A stretch of DNA of 64,000 bases from assembly GCA_002633005.1 (NCBI GenBank), contig NMRA01000211.1, positions 508,790-572,789 on the forward strand, in the 5' to 3' direction. Shown here one piece after another: positions 38,001 through 50,268 of this stretch. The notes under the pieces were generated by a model that saw only the letters and a program-made list of their open reading frames with translations, was not told the origin of the DNA and made no database searches. The position numbers were made by a program, and so were the translations under genes. The stretch's first letter is position 1. Each line of letters begins with the position of its first letter. Origin of the DNA: Phoronis australis. Taxonomy: Eukaryota > Phoronida > Phoronidae.

Positions 38001-41000
38001 CCGTTTAAGAGATTTGCCGAACAACGGGCCTGAGAAGACAGCTACGAAATCGTTGAAAGCACACGTGCGTTAATCAAGGCAAACTACTTAACGAGTCAAT
38101 TTATGACAAATAGCTACCCGACCCACAACAAATTGCAACAAAAGGTTTTACAGTGGTTTTATGCTCTACTGCGTGTACTTATTAACTGGAAAAAGTCAAC
38201 CAAAATCTGACCACCCGATATGGGTTAAAACTGAGTCATTTCCAAGATGGCCGCCACGACGTTTCGAAATCACCAAAATAGATATAATTTCTTCAATAAC
38301 TGAGATAGAGACATAATTTTTGGTTCTAGTCTATGGTTTTAAGGGGTGAGCAACTCGCTGGCGTGGTTAAAATTAAGATATGATCAGTATTTGATATGAA
38401 ATTCAAGATGGCGGCTAAAATTCAAAACACAAATCACTGATTTGTCCATTATATCGGGTGGTCAAAGAAACATTTCAGATTTTAACCTATATTTTTTCTA
38501 AAAAACATTCATTGAAACTGCACGAAATTTTGCACATGTGCATATCAATCTATTGTTAGTACACCGTAAAAAATATAATGATACACTGTAATTTCGCTCC
38601 AAGACAGAAAAGATACTTGTATAACCCAAAAAGTCAATGACAAATTAGCCTACAAAGAGTTGTTACCAAGGATGGTGATGCTTAGCAATAAATTTATTCA
38701 GAAGTATGTTTTCAAGGGTTTTGTAATAGTCTGTTGGGTGCTACATTTTGCAAAGTCATGGTGTTTTCAAGTCCTGAGAGTGAGCTAATTGGGGTTAATT
38801 ACAACATGTTTTACTCAAAGCCTTGACTGCAATCTAATGAACTACAGCGTTTGGAATGCACTGACAGAGAATTTGTACCAAGGTATAGATTGTGTTATGC
38901 TCAATAACTTAAGGTTGCAAAAATTCCCCTTTACTAAAAGGCATATGTCAGTATCAAAATGACTGAACAACATGTGCTAATAAAGTACTTATTCGTCGAC
39001 ATGACGCATGAACGAGTAGGTTTCATTTTCATCCAAGACTGTTATGTTCATTACACGTATGCATACTGCCTCAGATCAACCCTCATCACTGTCTTCACGT
39101 TCCTCAGAAATTTGATTTTGGAAATTGTCACAATATGTCGCTGGGCACAATCTACATGCACATGTACATGCAAGCCCATTCTTTCTGGAACTGCACCGGG
39201 GCATGCTACCACCTGTAGTACAGTTGCAGTTTTTCATCTAGAGGAGTGTCTGGTATAGCATTCATGGCAGTTATGATGTGTACGAATTGATTGTCTTTAA
39301 GTCTCCTGCCCCAGTGTAAGGATCCCGGTCATTTGCCATCCCCATCCAAACCATGATACTTGAGACAATGAAACCTGGTGGCTGATTCCGTTGGTGGAAG
39401 ACGTTTGGGAGTAGCGAAAGACTTAGCAGCAGCAAGCTTCTTTGTGAATATGTTGTAATGCACGGCAAACCAGAGAACACCTGCTCTCTCCACCAAACAT
39501 TGCCACCATCGCTTGGCTGACAAGTTTCTCTCAGCGGGGCTCACACCTTTCGTGGTGAATGTGTCTGCGCATGACTGGAAAACTTGGTCATCTTCCACGA
39601 GTTTCTGAGAGGCTGAAGTCTTCCCAGCGCCATATACACGAGACGTTGAGTTGCATCCTGTGAAGGAGGACAGGAATAGTAGCTGGGTACACAATTCAAT
39701 CCTGAGCACACACCTCATCCAATTTATGTCGTATACTTTCAGATCGGTTTTTGACTTTTGTCTGATCTGAAAAATAGTGATTTCCCGTCAGCCATACAGT
39801 AATGGAGTATAAACATCAACAAGTCAGTGTCCTCGCCGATTAGGCCTACTGTGGTGGAATGCATATTATACTGTTTACTGTTGTCTTTGCAATGTCCACA
39901 TCAGCGTCTCCATCTGTGCATCCCACTTCCTGCAGCTGGTCACTTATTAAGGCGATCAGTTGTTGCTTGTTACTGCCAGTGGGCAGGAACTCATCTCCCT
40001 TAACCATCAAATTCCGTTTCTCCGGTGAAGTTCACAGTTGGATAGCTGCTGGTCTGTCTCCGTCTCTGTGTTATCCTTAACAGAAAGACCTGCACCATAA
40101 CCATCAAAGACAACAGTGCCTGCCTCAGATTACTTTGCCGTGAAGTCAGCGTATGCTTTGACATTTTTTTCCACAGGTATATATAGTCTTCCATTTGAGC
40201 TTGCGCAGAAAAGATCCCCCATCAAGCACATACCTTTCAGTCTGGAGACGTACTGAAGGTGTGGAGTTTGGTGCTCCTTCAAAAGCATGGGCCGTAGAAC
40301 AGCGGTCATAAACGGCTTGAACCAGTTGAGATCTTTCAGCCTTCTTCAGGTTGTCCTCATAGAGAGACTGTAGGTGTGGACTGAGCTTGAAACTCACAAC
40401 TTCCTCAAGAGACGAGTCGTCTTACCGGAATACCACCAGGGATGGCGGAAAGAGTAAGCGAGGATCGATGGTTCCGTCAGGACCAACCTGGTCTGCAGCT
40501 GCGTTTCCCAGGGTCTTAGAATTCTCTCTCTCCTCTTAAAAGAGAAAGAAAACATAGGTTGTCGAACCATTCTCTCAATTATTTTGTTCCCATCAGATTG
40601 ATATCCATGCACGTTGACGTCTGCGTTGGCGACAACACCATTAATGACATTGCGTAGCGCAGGGTCTGAGGAGCAGGTTGAAAATGCGGTCAGCTTTGTG
40701 CTTATCTTTGCAAAGTCGCATGCATCTCTTCAATTCTGGCAGCAGTTGCTTGTTTGTTTTGTTCGCATGTTGTGTGCGTGAGTGAGGTCACTAGAGTCCT
40801 GCAAGGTGATGTTCACCTCTGACGTTACGGGGACCGACATTGTCCACAATGCTCGCTGCTCATCTTACTGCCATGAGTCAAGCCGCCTGTGCCTTTTAGC
40901 CTTCGCATTTAGTATTTTTTAAATGGCTAGATCACAGCTGAGGCCTGCCAAAAACTGGTTTGTTCGCCGAATCATACGAAAGCCATTCTTGAAACTTCGC

Positions 41001-44000
41001 ATACACGTCTTGGTGTTTGCTCTCCATATCAGCCATTTCGTGTATGTAGAGATAAGCAGATTTCAGGTGTCAAGCTGCAGCAAATATTAACAAGGCATCA
41101 CCAACAGCTGGCAAGTGATCATTCTAAGACCGATTGCGATGTGTCTTGGTCGTTGCCTGAGCAGTATGGAGCATCTTCAGACCAGCCACAGACTTCTTCT
41201 CAAGGTTGCCGATGATCTGCACAATTGCGGCTGATTGTGGGGCACTTCAGACAGATGTTGACATTTTGCCCTGGGCTTCTAATTTCCTTGTGTGTTTTTT
41301 TTAAATAAAAAGCACTGGCAAGCAAATATACACTTGACAATTTTTTCTTACTTTTATGCAAGCCAATGCTTTGGATTAAATATTAAATATTAATGCAATG
41401 TTCATATTTTAAAACATTTCAGTCAGAATTCGGTTTTATCTAAACAGTTTAAGATCATTCAATCAGAAACCAGTCATACCCAATCATACTTTCGTTATAA
41501 TTAATGAAGGACAAATCAGTGATACGTGTTCTTGAATTTTAGCCGCCATCTTGAATTTCATATCAAATACTAATCATATCTTAGTTTTAACCACACCAGA
41601 TAGTTGATCACTTCTTAAAACCATAGACTAGAACCAAAAATTATGTCTCTATCTCAATTATTAAAGAAGTTAGAATATCTATTTTTGGGGATTTCGAAAC
41701 GTCATGTCGGCCATCTTGGAAATGACATAGTTTTAACCCATTTTCGGTAGTCAGATTTTGGTAGACTTTTTTCTGTTAATAAGAATACCCAGTAGAGCAT
41801 AAAACCACTGTAAAACCTTTTGTTGCAATTTGTTGTGGGTCAGGTTGTATATTGGCTCGTTAATACATTAAATAACGATTTAGAGCATACTGAGACTAGT
41901 TAAATGTAAAACAGGTACTTTTTGTGCAAGAAACACGACCAGACGTCTAATGCACGCCAGAACAGAAACAGGAAATGGACTTGACAAAAAACCCATTCAA
42001 ATGGATTCGCCTCTTAATGCGGCACAACCTTCCTTCAGAATGTGCGCCCTTAGACCTAGTATCAGAATTTTGTTGAAAAATTTGATCCGTACATACACAT
42101 CACAAAATACACATACGCCTGCGTTACGAAGTTCATGGAGCTGGCTTGACTAGAAGTCTTATACCAGCAAACTTAATATTGAATAGGGCACCTCTTCACC
42201 TTATAGCAAAGTTTGTGAACCCATTAAGGGGAAATAAACCCGCGCTTTCTGTCAAAAATGCAACTTTGGTTTCATGCTGTTCCTTTCTGAGACCTAAAAG
42301 GTTTCATCCTTTATTTAAAGTAACACACCACATAGCTTCATACCAGCCCCTTTATGGTGCATGTCACGGTGGGATAGTTTTAGTCGCCAAGACAGTGCAG
42401 TTATATGACGCGTGCATTTCCAGACGATTTGTGTTACGTTATTTCAATTCAAACAAAAGATAAGTGTGCCACGGCATTGCTTAATAAGAGCTAATACTCC
42501 TGTAGGTGGTTGTAACACTAGAAAGTTGTTTATAGCGGCTTTAACTATTGTTCTAAGATTGACGAAGTGGTAATACAAGGATGCCGTTCTCACATGAGAG
42601 GAGTATGCGGTGACGCAATGGACAAGTACGAGGGAGAAAATCATCAGGTAAAAACAATGAGTTATTCTGCCAGCATTTAGTAAGCATACTGAAAAGTCAT
42701 CTATTTAAAGAAAACGCTATTTTGGTAAAATACATGTTGATATATGTTTTTGGATCTGTTACTAAGCATATAAATCACTTGACCCTTCCTGGAAATGCCT
42801 TCCTGAAACTTTTTCTGTACCATTTGCTGAAAGTCAACATAGGCCTACTTAATATGAATATGTTCACACTCCCGTGGAATAACTGATTCTGTATTCGTAG
42901 ATCCGCATAGCTGACTGCATTGATGTTTTGAAAGAAGCCATGGAGAACGGCAAACGCTTTGACTATGTGGTCAACGATTTGACTGAGTACCCAGTTAATT
43001 TAGAATGTTACGGTAAGCATCTAGTATGAGGTCTATGTATGCTTTTATCAGTACGACACCTCCCATTTTTGATCGTTTAAAAACGTTTATTGGACCGTCC
43101 TTAAACTATCTTTCGTTTTATTCACCCTCGGATTAGATGGGTAGGTCAGAAATTAAAATGCTTCCGACTTCTCAGTGTCGGAATGGGCTGCAGACTGATA
43201 TAAACTTGTTATCATCCACGTTAAGCAGTGAACAATTTGTCATGCTCCAATTCCAGACTTTGACTACGATTTCGAGACGTCGTCCATCATAGCAGAGCTG
43301 TCCATGAAAGCTTTGAAACGAAATGGGAAATTGTTAATGCGGGTAAGATGAACTGACGTGGAAATAACAACGCTACCCTTATGATGTCAACAAACTTTTT
43401 TGTTGCCTCGGCGAGTAGCATACCTTACAGAACAGATTCAAATATATTTACATTAAGCTGCATTTCGCCCTGTTTAGCTGGCTGAAAACAAAAATCGAAT
43501 TGGGCCTTTATTCTCACGAAGGTCTCGTAATATTCCTTACCGTGATAGAACTCCATTTCAGTTACCAATTAGAACATCGAAACCATCAGCGGCCCAAGAA
43601 AAGGCCTCAGAGTTTATTGAGATTGACTAAGGAGGCACTGTACAGTTCTCACTGAGTTTTTGCGTGGTAGTGCGCTCCTCACTGAATTGGAATTTCGTCT
43701 ACTATGTCGACACTGAACTCTATGAACAAATTGGAAAGTTGTTACTCGTTTCACGTCAACACCGCTTCACGTGACAGCAGTAACTCTTGTCTCATATTTT
43801 TGCCCCTTTCACTCCCATCGAAAGGGCAGCCAGACTCAAAAAGTGTCAAAAATACCCCTCAAAACTGACGCTTTTCACAACAAAACTACCTCTTTCCAGC
43901 GAGTGCTAGACATGAGCCAACAAAAGATTCTATAAGAAAATATCAGAAGTGGTCCAAAAGTGCGATCATGCAATTAGAAACTACAATTCTAGGTTGTTAA

Positions 44001-44960
44001 TGGGGTAACTGGAATGACAGCACATTTCCCAGTCGTTTCCTGGAAATGTAATAACGTTACAGTGGGCCGCTATTTGATTAAAAAACTACTATTGATGCCT
44101 ACCTCGAAACTGCTACCAAACCAGGCCTATCACAAATATAAAGGCAGTGGAAATTGGTTATGGGGACAGCCTGACTGTGCTACCCGACATAAATTAGAAA
44201 TTCCAAAACATTGTATGTAGGCACTGCCTGTGACTTGAGTTGATTACAAAAATGGAGCCATATCGCTGTAAAACATATGAAATTTATTTTCTGAGAGCGA
44301 AGGGATGAATTCGATTTTTTATTTCAGTCAGCTGAAGAGGGAGAAATTCAACTTAAAATGAAACGTTCACCGATTGGAAATATGGGTAATTCGGAACGGC
44401 TTCATTTATCAAAAGTATTTAGGTTCAATGAATTTGGACGAAAATTGCCCAGTTGATTTTATTTTTATATTACAGATGTCACTTAATACATGCCTACGAT
44501 TGCCCTTAATTCATTTTCCTATCACGACCATACATGCATTTTACGAAATGTCACAAATAAACAATGATTTTTATAAACTTTGAAGATCTAATGCGCGAGG
44601 GACCGGATGGGCGGTTAGAATATGTGTAAATGCTACACACCAACGTTTGAACGTTTTTCGTCTGAGTTCAGTCTTTGGCTAATGTTTTTCGTTTATTAAA
44701 GTTGATTTTAAATGGAAGTTGTGTGCAATATTGTATTGTTTTTATGATATTATAGTGATATACCGGCTGTTATTACTGTGTATTCCCTTCGCATATTTTA
44801 GGGAGGCGAAATGTCCAACCCTAACTTGGTGGACCGACTTGAAAGTGACATTCAACGATTCTGTGGTTCTTACAAAAGGTACAATGTTTTTGTGCCGTCT
44901 TTCAGGGAACTGTATCCTTTCACCAGCGGTATGGATATTGCCCAAAGGCTCTTGCCATAG
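23385..44960 (+). CDS. SMS: Spermine synthase, complete ten-exon gene
   Basis: It transfers an aminopropyl group from decarboxylated S-adenosylmethionine to spermidine, making spermine in the cytosol. Coding exons are 23385-23445, 25535-25652, 26331-26439, 27574-27641, 34336-34514, 37395-37552, 42558-42647, 42901-43012, 43257-43342 and 44802-44960. All introns are GT-AG and all phases join, predicting about 379 residues (human is 366). The N-terminal AdoMetDC-like domain is present (MSFHLPQEIDPDTD, then HVYASGLVTLDIHQF). The catalytic domain has SKYQDVKIVHSKSLGN, ILILGGGDGGIL, the Glu of AEIDEVVI, ADCIDVL and VVNDLT with the catalytic Asp. The C-terminus keeps VPSFREL but then ends YPFTSGMDIAQRLLP, unlike the aromatic end usual in vertebrate SMS. 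The start at 23385 is the first ATG in frame. Identity is clear. Whether it is the main enzyme or a diverged paralogue is open. Confidence 0.92.
23478..23592. mobile_element. Short MITE copy in SMS intron 1, same family as 2776-3044
   Basis: The left end GGGCGGATCCAG and the right end CTAAATCCGCCACTG are inverted repeats, each with long G or C runs just inside. This matches the copy at 2776-3044. It lies 32 bases downstream of the exon 1 donor. One N falls in the G-run at 23512. The target duplication is unclear. Confidence 0.7.
28931..29017. repeat. ATT trinucleotide microsatellite
   Basis: About 85 bases of almost pure ATT repeat, with a few interruptions (TAATTATAA, TGTT) at the left end. 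It lies in SMS intron 4. The poly-Ile and poly-Asn frames here are translation artefacts. Confidence 0.95.
29462..31363 (+). pseudogene. SWIM zinc-finger/YqaJ-type exonuclease of the ISL2EU-like element
   Basis: The remains read in order across several frames. First comes MSTSSDEEQEPILTLVELR with a following acidic region. Then a SWIM finger is split by a frameshift (NCQC, then SGVCSH). CTSVACLWNAPTKKP comes next. The YqaJ domain follows, with ALTSSNFGEICKRRE, NPNTPYLGSS-like remains, GEGVLEI, and then YGHNYTYQVMGEMAICDVD and FYKDFMIPELF. An intron is visible at 30700-30925 (GTAAGT to CACAG). The first nuclease aspartate, expected as S-x-DG, is Val here (GSSVVGVV), and stops and frameshifts occur (for example the TGA ending LEAWLVR). 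This enzyme is therefore dead. The family is related to lambda-type exonucleases. Its role in transposition is not established. Confidence 0.75.
31745..32905 (-). pseudogene. THAP-domain DDE transposase, internally deleted
   Basis: Reading leftward from about 32905, the frame gives YSCVPLCHNTSA (first THAP zinc ligands). A frameshift follows, then RIPAKTELQKLWIQLPKN and TRVCSEHF (second ligand pair). Next come the linker and DIGIQCNLP, then EDNIRFYTGFVNLNMFFL, typical of transposases with the PF13613/DDE_Tnp_4 architecture. Beyond 32337 the remains continue in other frames with LMVCLRLRLGLLQKHIAYMF, STVSRIMNT and, after a gap, VIMADEGFTVGDLL, GLNVPPRIS, and NYRVLQGKIPLSEAHL near 31820. The stretch with the first catalytic aspartate is missing, so an internal deletion removed the enzyme core. 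Confidence 0.75.
33780..34000 (+). pseudogene. Penelope-like element GIY-YIG endonuclease fragment
   Basis: The frame gives SNDKTSVGHMSRVVYKFVYA followed by GCGSSCNGTTKDLKVGEL. It resembles the start of the GIY-YIG domain of Penelope-like elements (S-x-VVYKF-x-C-x-x-C-x-x-x-YIG-T-x-x-x-L). The YIG is CNG here, and the first Cys is Tyr, so it is a decayed remnant. Only about 70 codons are preserved. Confidence 0.55.
34900..36620. repeat. Diverged tandem repeat, unit about 375-430 bp, in SMS intron 5
   Basis: A GGCAAATAG-like word recurs at 35192, 35566, 35994 and 36391, giving unit lengths of 374, 428 and 397. Aligned with it are repeated blocks such as TGTGTTCCTACTGGGAAGCA (35720 and a diverged copy near 36140), GACGATGATTTT, CAGTTTTGTTTTTTT and GTGGCTGCAT. 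About four copies are present, much decayed. No ORF is conserved between units. Confidence 0.7.
36668..36740 (+). tRNA. tRNA-like gene or tRNA pseudogene, anticodon loop CCCGAAA (CGA)
   Basis: It has a perfect A box (TAGCTCAGTGG) and B box (GGTTCGATTCC), a 4-bp D stem, a perfect 5-bp anticodon stem (CTAGA/TCTAG), a mostly paired acceptor stem, and a TTTTT terminator a few bases after the end. The anticodon would be CGA (Ser). However, base 33 is C instead of the near-universal T. There is no long variable arm as serine tRNAs have, and the T stem has two mismatches. It is more likely a pseudogene or the head of a tRNA-derived SINE than a working tRNA-Ser. Confidence 0.55.
38092..41859. mobile_element. 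Long-TIR DNA transposon copy B, TTAA target, in SMS intron 6
   Basis: The terminal repeats begin CGAGTCAAT (left) and CGAGCCAAT (right, reversed), with inverted similarity for about 500 bp. Intact TTAA flanks both ends (38088-38091 and 41860-41863). The interior is collinear with copy A at 8133-12769, in the same orientation. Examples are AAATGACTGAACA-CA near 38958, and the nuclease-like gene on the minus strand. Copy B has an extra stretch of about 220 bp near 38570-38790 absent from copy A, and lacks copy A's 1.14 kb insertion. No transposase was recognised. Confidence 0.85.
39329..40612 (-). pseudogene. Decayed FEN1/XPG-like gene in transposon copy B
   Basis: This is the counterpart of the gene at 9091-10417, collinear with it. 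Blocks seen, in several frames from right to left, are SVRLQTERYVLDGGSFLRKL, VVFDGYGAG (with the Asp kept, unlike copy A), a TGETEFDG tail, and TSRVYGAGKTSASQKLVEDD, QSCADTFTTKG and IFTKKLAAAKSFATPKRLPP. Frameshifts break it. Comparing the two copies gives a better view of the family than either one alone. Confidence 0.55.
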
Positions 44961-47900
44961 CCAGAAATGACGTTATATGTTGTCTTAGTAATTTAAACAT
45001 AACCTCATTATCCTATTAATCCCAACCATCAACATCTTCCTTGTCATTGTTCACTATTCTAAATTTGTGCTTAATCGTTTCGCCAATGAGTTTGTAAAGA
45101 ATTTGGGTGGTAATGATCAACATCGTTGTGACAATCATCATTGGTGATCACCGTTGTCATTAACACCATCATAATCTTCGTCATTTTCATCATTGCAATC
45201 ACCCTTCGACATCATCTGTCACCTTCAAAATAATCGTTTTCGTCAATGTCATCATGTTTATAAACATGTTTTATCTTCGTCATTGCCAGCATCAATGTCG
45301 TCTTGCCTTATACACCTTTTAATCGGAAGATTTACTAATAGGTTTTTACTCAGCGTCATTATCGTCAACATCACTTTCACCGCGGCCATCGCTTTATTTG
45401 AATGTGAATTGGCCGATCACCTTAATATTCGTCATCTACATTCACTGTTGCTGTGGTTATTCTTTTGGTAATCTGGTAAAAAGTCACTGTCTGAGTTGTT
45501 CGATAAAGTAGTCATCCGTCAAAGTGACCAAGTTTTAGTTTAGATCACTTACCATTTTAAACTGTGTTTTCGACTTCTTCCTGTCACTTAAATTAGAAAG
45601 GATTTGTAAGCGCCTCCGTAGAACTGACGCCTGTTTTAAGACAGAAGTTTGGTCTTGAAGCTTCTACTCTACAATAGCTGAATAAAGCTTTAGCCAAGAA
45701 AATATGACCGCATCGCAGTTTCAAAGTATTCCATAGAAATTATCTCATTAACTAGCTCTTACGTTTATATTTTCAGAGTCTTTACGATTTTTTTCAAGTG
45801 AGATTTAATTATTTTTAAGAAATACTTCTGGGGAACGAGCAAATTTCTTACTTAAGTCTTTAGTCGCTTTTCATGAATCAAGCCACGAATCTCGAGTTGC
45901 CACGAACATACACTTCTTTCAGATCCCAGAAATACCCTTCTAAGCGATTTAAATAATAAGTGACATCTTTAAATGGATTAGGTCACTGGCCACTTGCCAT
46001 CATCAGGAGAGGTGGCAAAAAAAAAACCCACGCGTATATCCGTTTACATTATCTTCGTAAAAGAACACTCATTCCCAACCAACAGTATTTCACCACTTCA
46101 TCAACATCACTTCATTCGATGCTTTTAATTGTTCATTCATAATCATTGTGTATTTCTATTCGCCTTAATGCTCAACACAGGTATGTGTTCTTCGAAGTTT
46201 GGAAGACTTCTGAAGCGACTTCATAGAGTAATATGGTTGGTTTGCGAAAGACGTTGGTTGATTATGTTGACAGGCTAGCATTTTAACAAGTTGTTTTAGG
46301 GACGATGTCAGGAAGATCGAAGTCATCCAACTTTTATGAAATTAAGCCAGCCTGATCATCCATGGAACAAGTGTTGCAAACAGAATATTTCTACGTGGAT
46401 GCTTTCTATGACGAGATGGGAGAAATGAGCCTATTTTCAATGGGAATTCCCAATGAGGTGCAGTCGTGATATTGGAAAAAATAACATTTTATCATGTTAT
46501 GACAACGTTACGAAGGAAACACAAACAGGGTGGAAAAAGTTCTCAGCTTTAGGATTATGTGTACTTCGTTTTTGTGTATTAAAGCTTTCTTTATCGGATT
46601 ACCTAAGATTATTTGGCCTTTTAAAGCGTACAACTTAAAGAAACATTTCTCTCATTTTCAAAACTTACAGGGAGAGCAGATAGTTCATAGGCAAGTAGGG
46701 GACTTACTTTATCGGAATACAGAATTTGTTGTAACTGTTCTTTTAAATCGAGACCAAAACTACCCAATTATATCATGAGTCAATTGTAAAAGCTCTCAAT
46801 TCTAGTAATAATAGCCCTACTAAAGTTACATTACTATTGAATGGTAGTCCTAACTTGACCTTGTTCTCAATGAATTCCTCCTAAGCAACGTTAGCAAATG
46901 TTTATGTACCGCTTATAAATATTGTTGCTTCTCATTTTCATACACGAATCTGTACATGGTTTTGGTTTTTACATGTTCGTAACAGCATATCTAAATATTA
47001 GAGTACTTATATTAGATGCTACTTTAATGTATATACCTCTATGTCTATTACTTTCATTTACGAAGTGTCTACAACCCAGATATAATGCTTCGCGATTTCT
47101 GGGTTTGTCATTATTTCTTTATATGTTTTGTGTATTCTTCAATAAATATACATCACTTTTAAAAAAATCACCATCCTAATACTTCCTGCCACCATTGTCG
47201 CTGTGACCGAAATTCAGTCAGATTCCCAATTCACACCGTTTTCTGAGCAAGCATTTACCCCTGTCCAACATACTTCTGTTGCAGCGACCAAAAGGTTGCT
47301 TTCACATGGTTTAAATTTTGCTTCGAGTTCTTCTCGGCTCAATTGTACCTCAGCCTCTAATTCCTGCATTAGCTATTCGTTTGCAAATCTCCGAAAATAT
47401 TCATATTGCCAACAATCTATAACTCACTTTCATACCCAAACTTGAAAACTGGTCTGTTTTGTAGTAGGTGGTTATCCATAACTTGCTCGGAACTTTGAAT
47501 TTACCAGAATTTACCAGCGATCTTACTGTTAATGCAATTGGCATTTCGGCCAGTTTATCGTCGCTAAACGACGAAAACTGAAAGCGGTCATTTACTCGTA
47601 CTGTTGTAACCTGGGAGTAATATACATAAGGAGTGGAAACTTCAAGCCCAACTTTCATCGCTATTGTACTATGACTGCCTCGCTATTCAGGCTCACGCAG
47701 CGAAATAATCGCATTTACTTAGTGCCAGAACCACAGTTCAGCGCATGTCAACACTGCCAGGCATGCGCACTTAATAACATTGGTAGCCATTTTTAAAAGC
47801 ACGCCCTTTCACGGCATTAAAATCCTTGTGATTCTTGTCGGTGTTGTTATTGAAAATTTGACGATGTTTAAGTTCTGTCATTAATTGTAAATGCATTCAT

Positions 47901-48255
47901 TGTACTAATTAGAGTACGTAGAATACAACTGACTTGAAATTGTACTTCGTTGTTGTTTTTATCTGTTAAAATTGCCTTAAAATGGGTCAGTGATGAGCGT
48001 TTTTTACTTTCGTGGGCATAAAATCTAGTTTTACTGCGACTTGGGGGTCTCAAAATGTTAATCATACTGGAAATTGGTTCTTTTATCCGTAAAATATCTG
48101 ATATATACGTTTAGAATTATAGGAGACGTATTTTTCTTAGTTTCGCCGCAGCGTAGCCTTATTTTGTCGAGTAATTCCCTGCAATTATTTGGCGGAGCAC
48201 CGGTGGTTTCTTCTACATCGGCGTTCTTTCATTTATAAGCCAGTTCGAATATACG
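44961..48255. other. Intergenic region downstream of SMS
   Basis: It probably begins with the SMS 3' UTR. From about 45050 to 45400 it is rich in degenerate ATCATC/GTCATC triplets, an old microsatellite. An AATAAA lies near 45682. Other ORFs here show no domain. Confidence 0.35.
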
Positions 48256-50268
48256 TTGTATTCATGCGAAGTCTTGGATTTCATATTCATTACCCGATCT
48301 CTACTCAGCTCAGTGCATGAATGCGAGGTTAGGGGCGACCTCATGAGTGACCACCTACCGGTGCACCCGAAAATAGACAACGCCAGAGGCCGGCTCGACT
48401 CTCTCCCACAAGCTTACAAGCGCTCATTTAAGAAAGCGAACTGGCAACAATTTATGTGGGATGTGGAGACCAACATAAAATGTACGGAGAGCCCACTCCG
48501 CTCTCCAGCCGATATTGATCTTGCCTCTCAAGCGTTAAGCAATGCTATAAACAACGCATTGGATAAAAACTGTACCACTGTGAAAATACGCCCATTCACA
48601 TGGCGGTGCTGAACAGACACACTGATGCTTATCCGGCTTAAACGCAAAATCAGGCGCAAGACCCAGGTCTACCCTGACAACCCGATGTACCGTAACATCT
48701 ACAACGTACTGAAAAGACGCGTCGAGAACGCTGTCAAACAGGAGAAAAGGCAATCGTACATGCAATTCTCTGAGTCTCTTAATGAGGAAAGGGGCAAAGG
48801 TTTTCGGCAGGCCTTTAAAAGGATTACAGGCACGGGCACTCGCAACCACCAGAGTGCAAAACCACTGATTCATGACAACAAAACTGCCTCCTCCAACTCA
48901 GACAAGGCCTCAGTGTTTGCCAAAACTCTAGAGAGAACCCACAGGATGCACGAAGGCCCGATCTTCTGCGATATGACAAAACGCCTCGTAGACTGTGCAA
49001 AGGTCCGAAAAGCACATCTATTCAATACCCTTAACACAATTACGCAAGAACGCGGAGATGACCACCAAATGCTTGCTGAAATAACGCCATCTGAGATCAG
49101 GCGAACACTTTCAGCAGCCCAGGAAGCTATTCCATCTCGTACGACGTTCTAACAAAATGTCCGCTGCCTCTCCCCGAGAGGCTAGCCGAGATATACAACA
49201 GATGCCTTGCTATCGGCCACTTTCCCAAACCGTGGAAAAGCGCAGTGGGTGTCATGATACCCAAACCAGACAAAGACCACACTAACCCGGCCAACTACCG
49301 CCCAATCAGTCTGCTATCATGCATTGGCAAAACGTTCGAACGAGTCCTCACGACTGAATAGAATAAACGCAGAACTGGATTCTAAATGCTTCTTTAATAG
49401 GTGGCAGAGAGCCTACGTGTATAGGAAAAATCGTGAAGGAACTGAACACATCCATAGACTGATAGCTCAAGGCAAAACGGCAATGGGCAAAAACTTTTGC
49501 ACCGGAGCCATAATGTTGGACGTGGAATAGGCCTTTGACTCTGTATGGCATGACGGCATGAGATACAAACTCTCCAATATAGGTCTACCAGAAAAAATGG
49601 TTAGACTCCTGTCATCTTCCCTGAGTGACAGATGCATCTCGGTCATACAGGGACAATCTGTTTCCCAACCGGTGAATCTGAGGGCCGGCACATCCCAGGG
49701 GTCCGTCCTAAGTCCGTTGCTGTTTTTTATCTATGTCAACGACCTACCAGTTCACCCAAGGGACAAAGTTCAGATATCCCATTTCGCCGACGATCTCGGG
49801 TTCTGGACAAGTGACAAACATGAGACAGTTGTCCAAGCACGCTTCCAACGGGCACTATCAAAACTAGAGGACTGGTGCTCCATCTGGCGCATCAAACTCA
49901 ATGCCGCAAAATCACAGGTCATCCTGTTTCACCGCAAACGCAAACTGCGACCGTTCAGTCTTTCACTATTCGGTGTCAGGATCACACCAAAAGCAGAGGC
50001 CACCCTGCTAGAAGTAACCCTTGATCAAAGACTTACGTTACAACCCCACGTCGCACGCGTGTGTGACCGTGCAACAACCAGAATCAAGCTTATGTATCGA
50101 TTGAAGGGCACAGGGTGGGGCGATAGGAGCGACTGCCTACTACTGATCTACAAAATGTTCATCAGACCCCTATTCGAATATGACGCGATCGATATTTCAA
50201 CCTGTGTTACTTCCACAGTTCACCCAAAGGATAAAGTTCAGATATTGGTCCTAGGCTGTAACAGTTAA
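48256..50268 (+). pseudogene. Jockey-type non-LTR retrotransposon, endonuclease end plus reverse transcriptase
   Basis: The 5' end is truncated inside the endonuclease, whose last block reads LMSDHLPV. The reverse transcriptase follows: FPKPWKSAVGVMIPKPDKD, then NPANYRPISLLSCIGKTFER, then AFDSVWHDGM, then AGTSQGSVLSPLLFFIYVND and HFADDLGFW, which keeps the two catalytic aspartates. Lesions are few: a TGA at 48610, two frameshifts in 49130-49350, and a TAG at 49528 just before AFDSVWH. All the other blocks share one frame. The element is therefore fairly young. The end near 50268 is probably 3'-truncated (no poly-A or RNase H seen). Confidence 0.85.
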
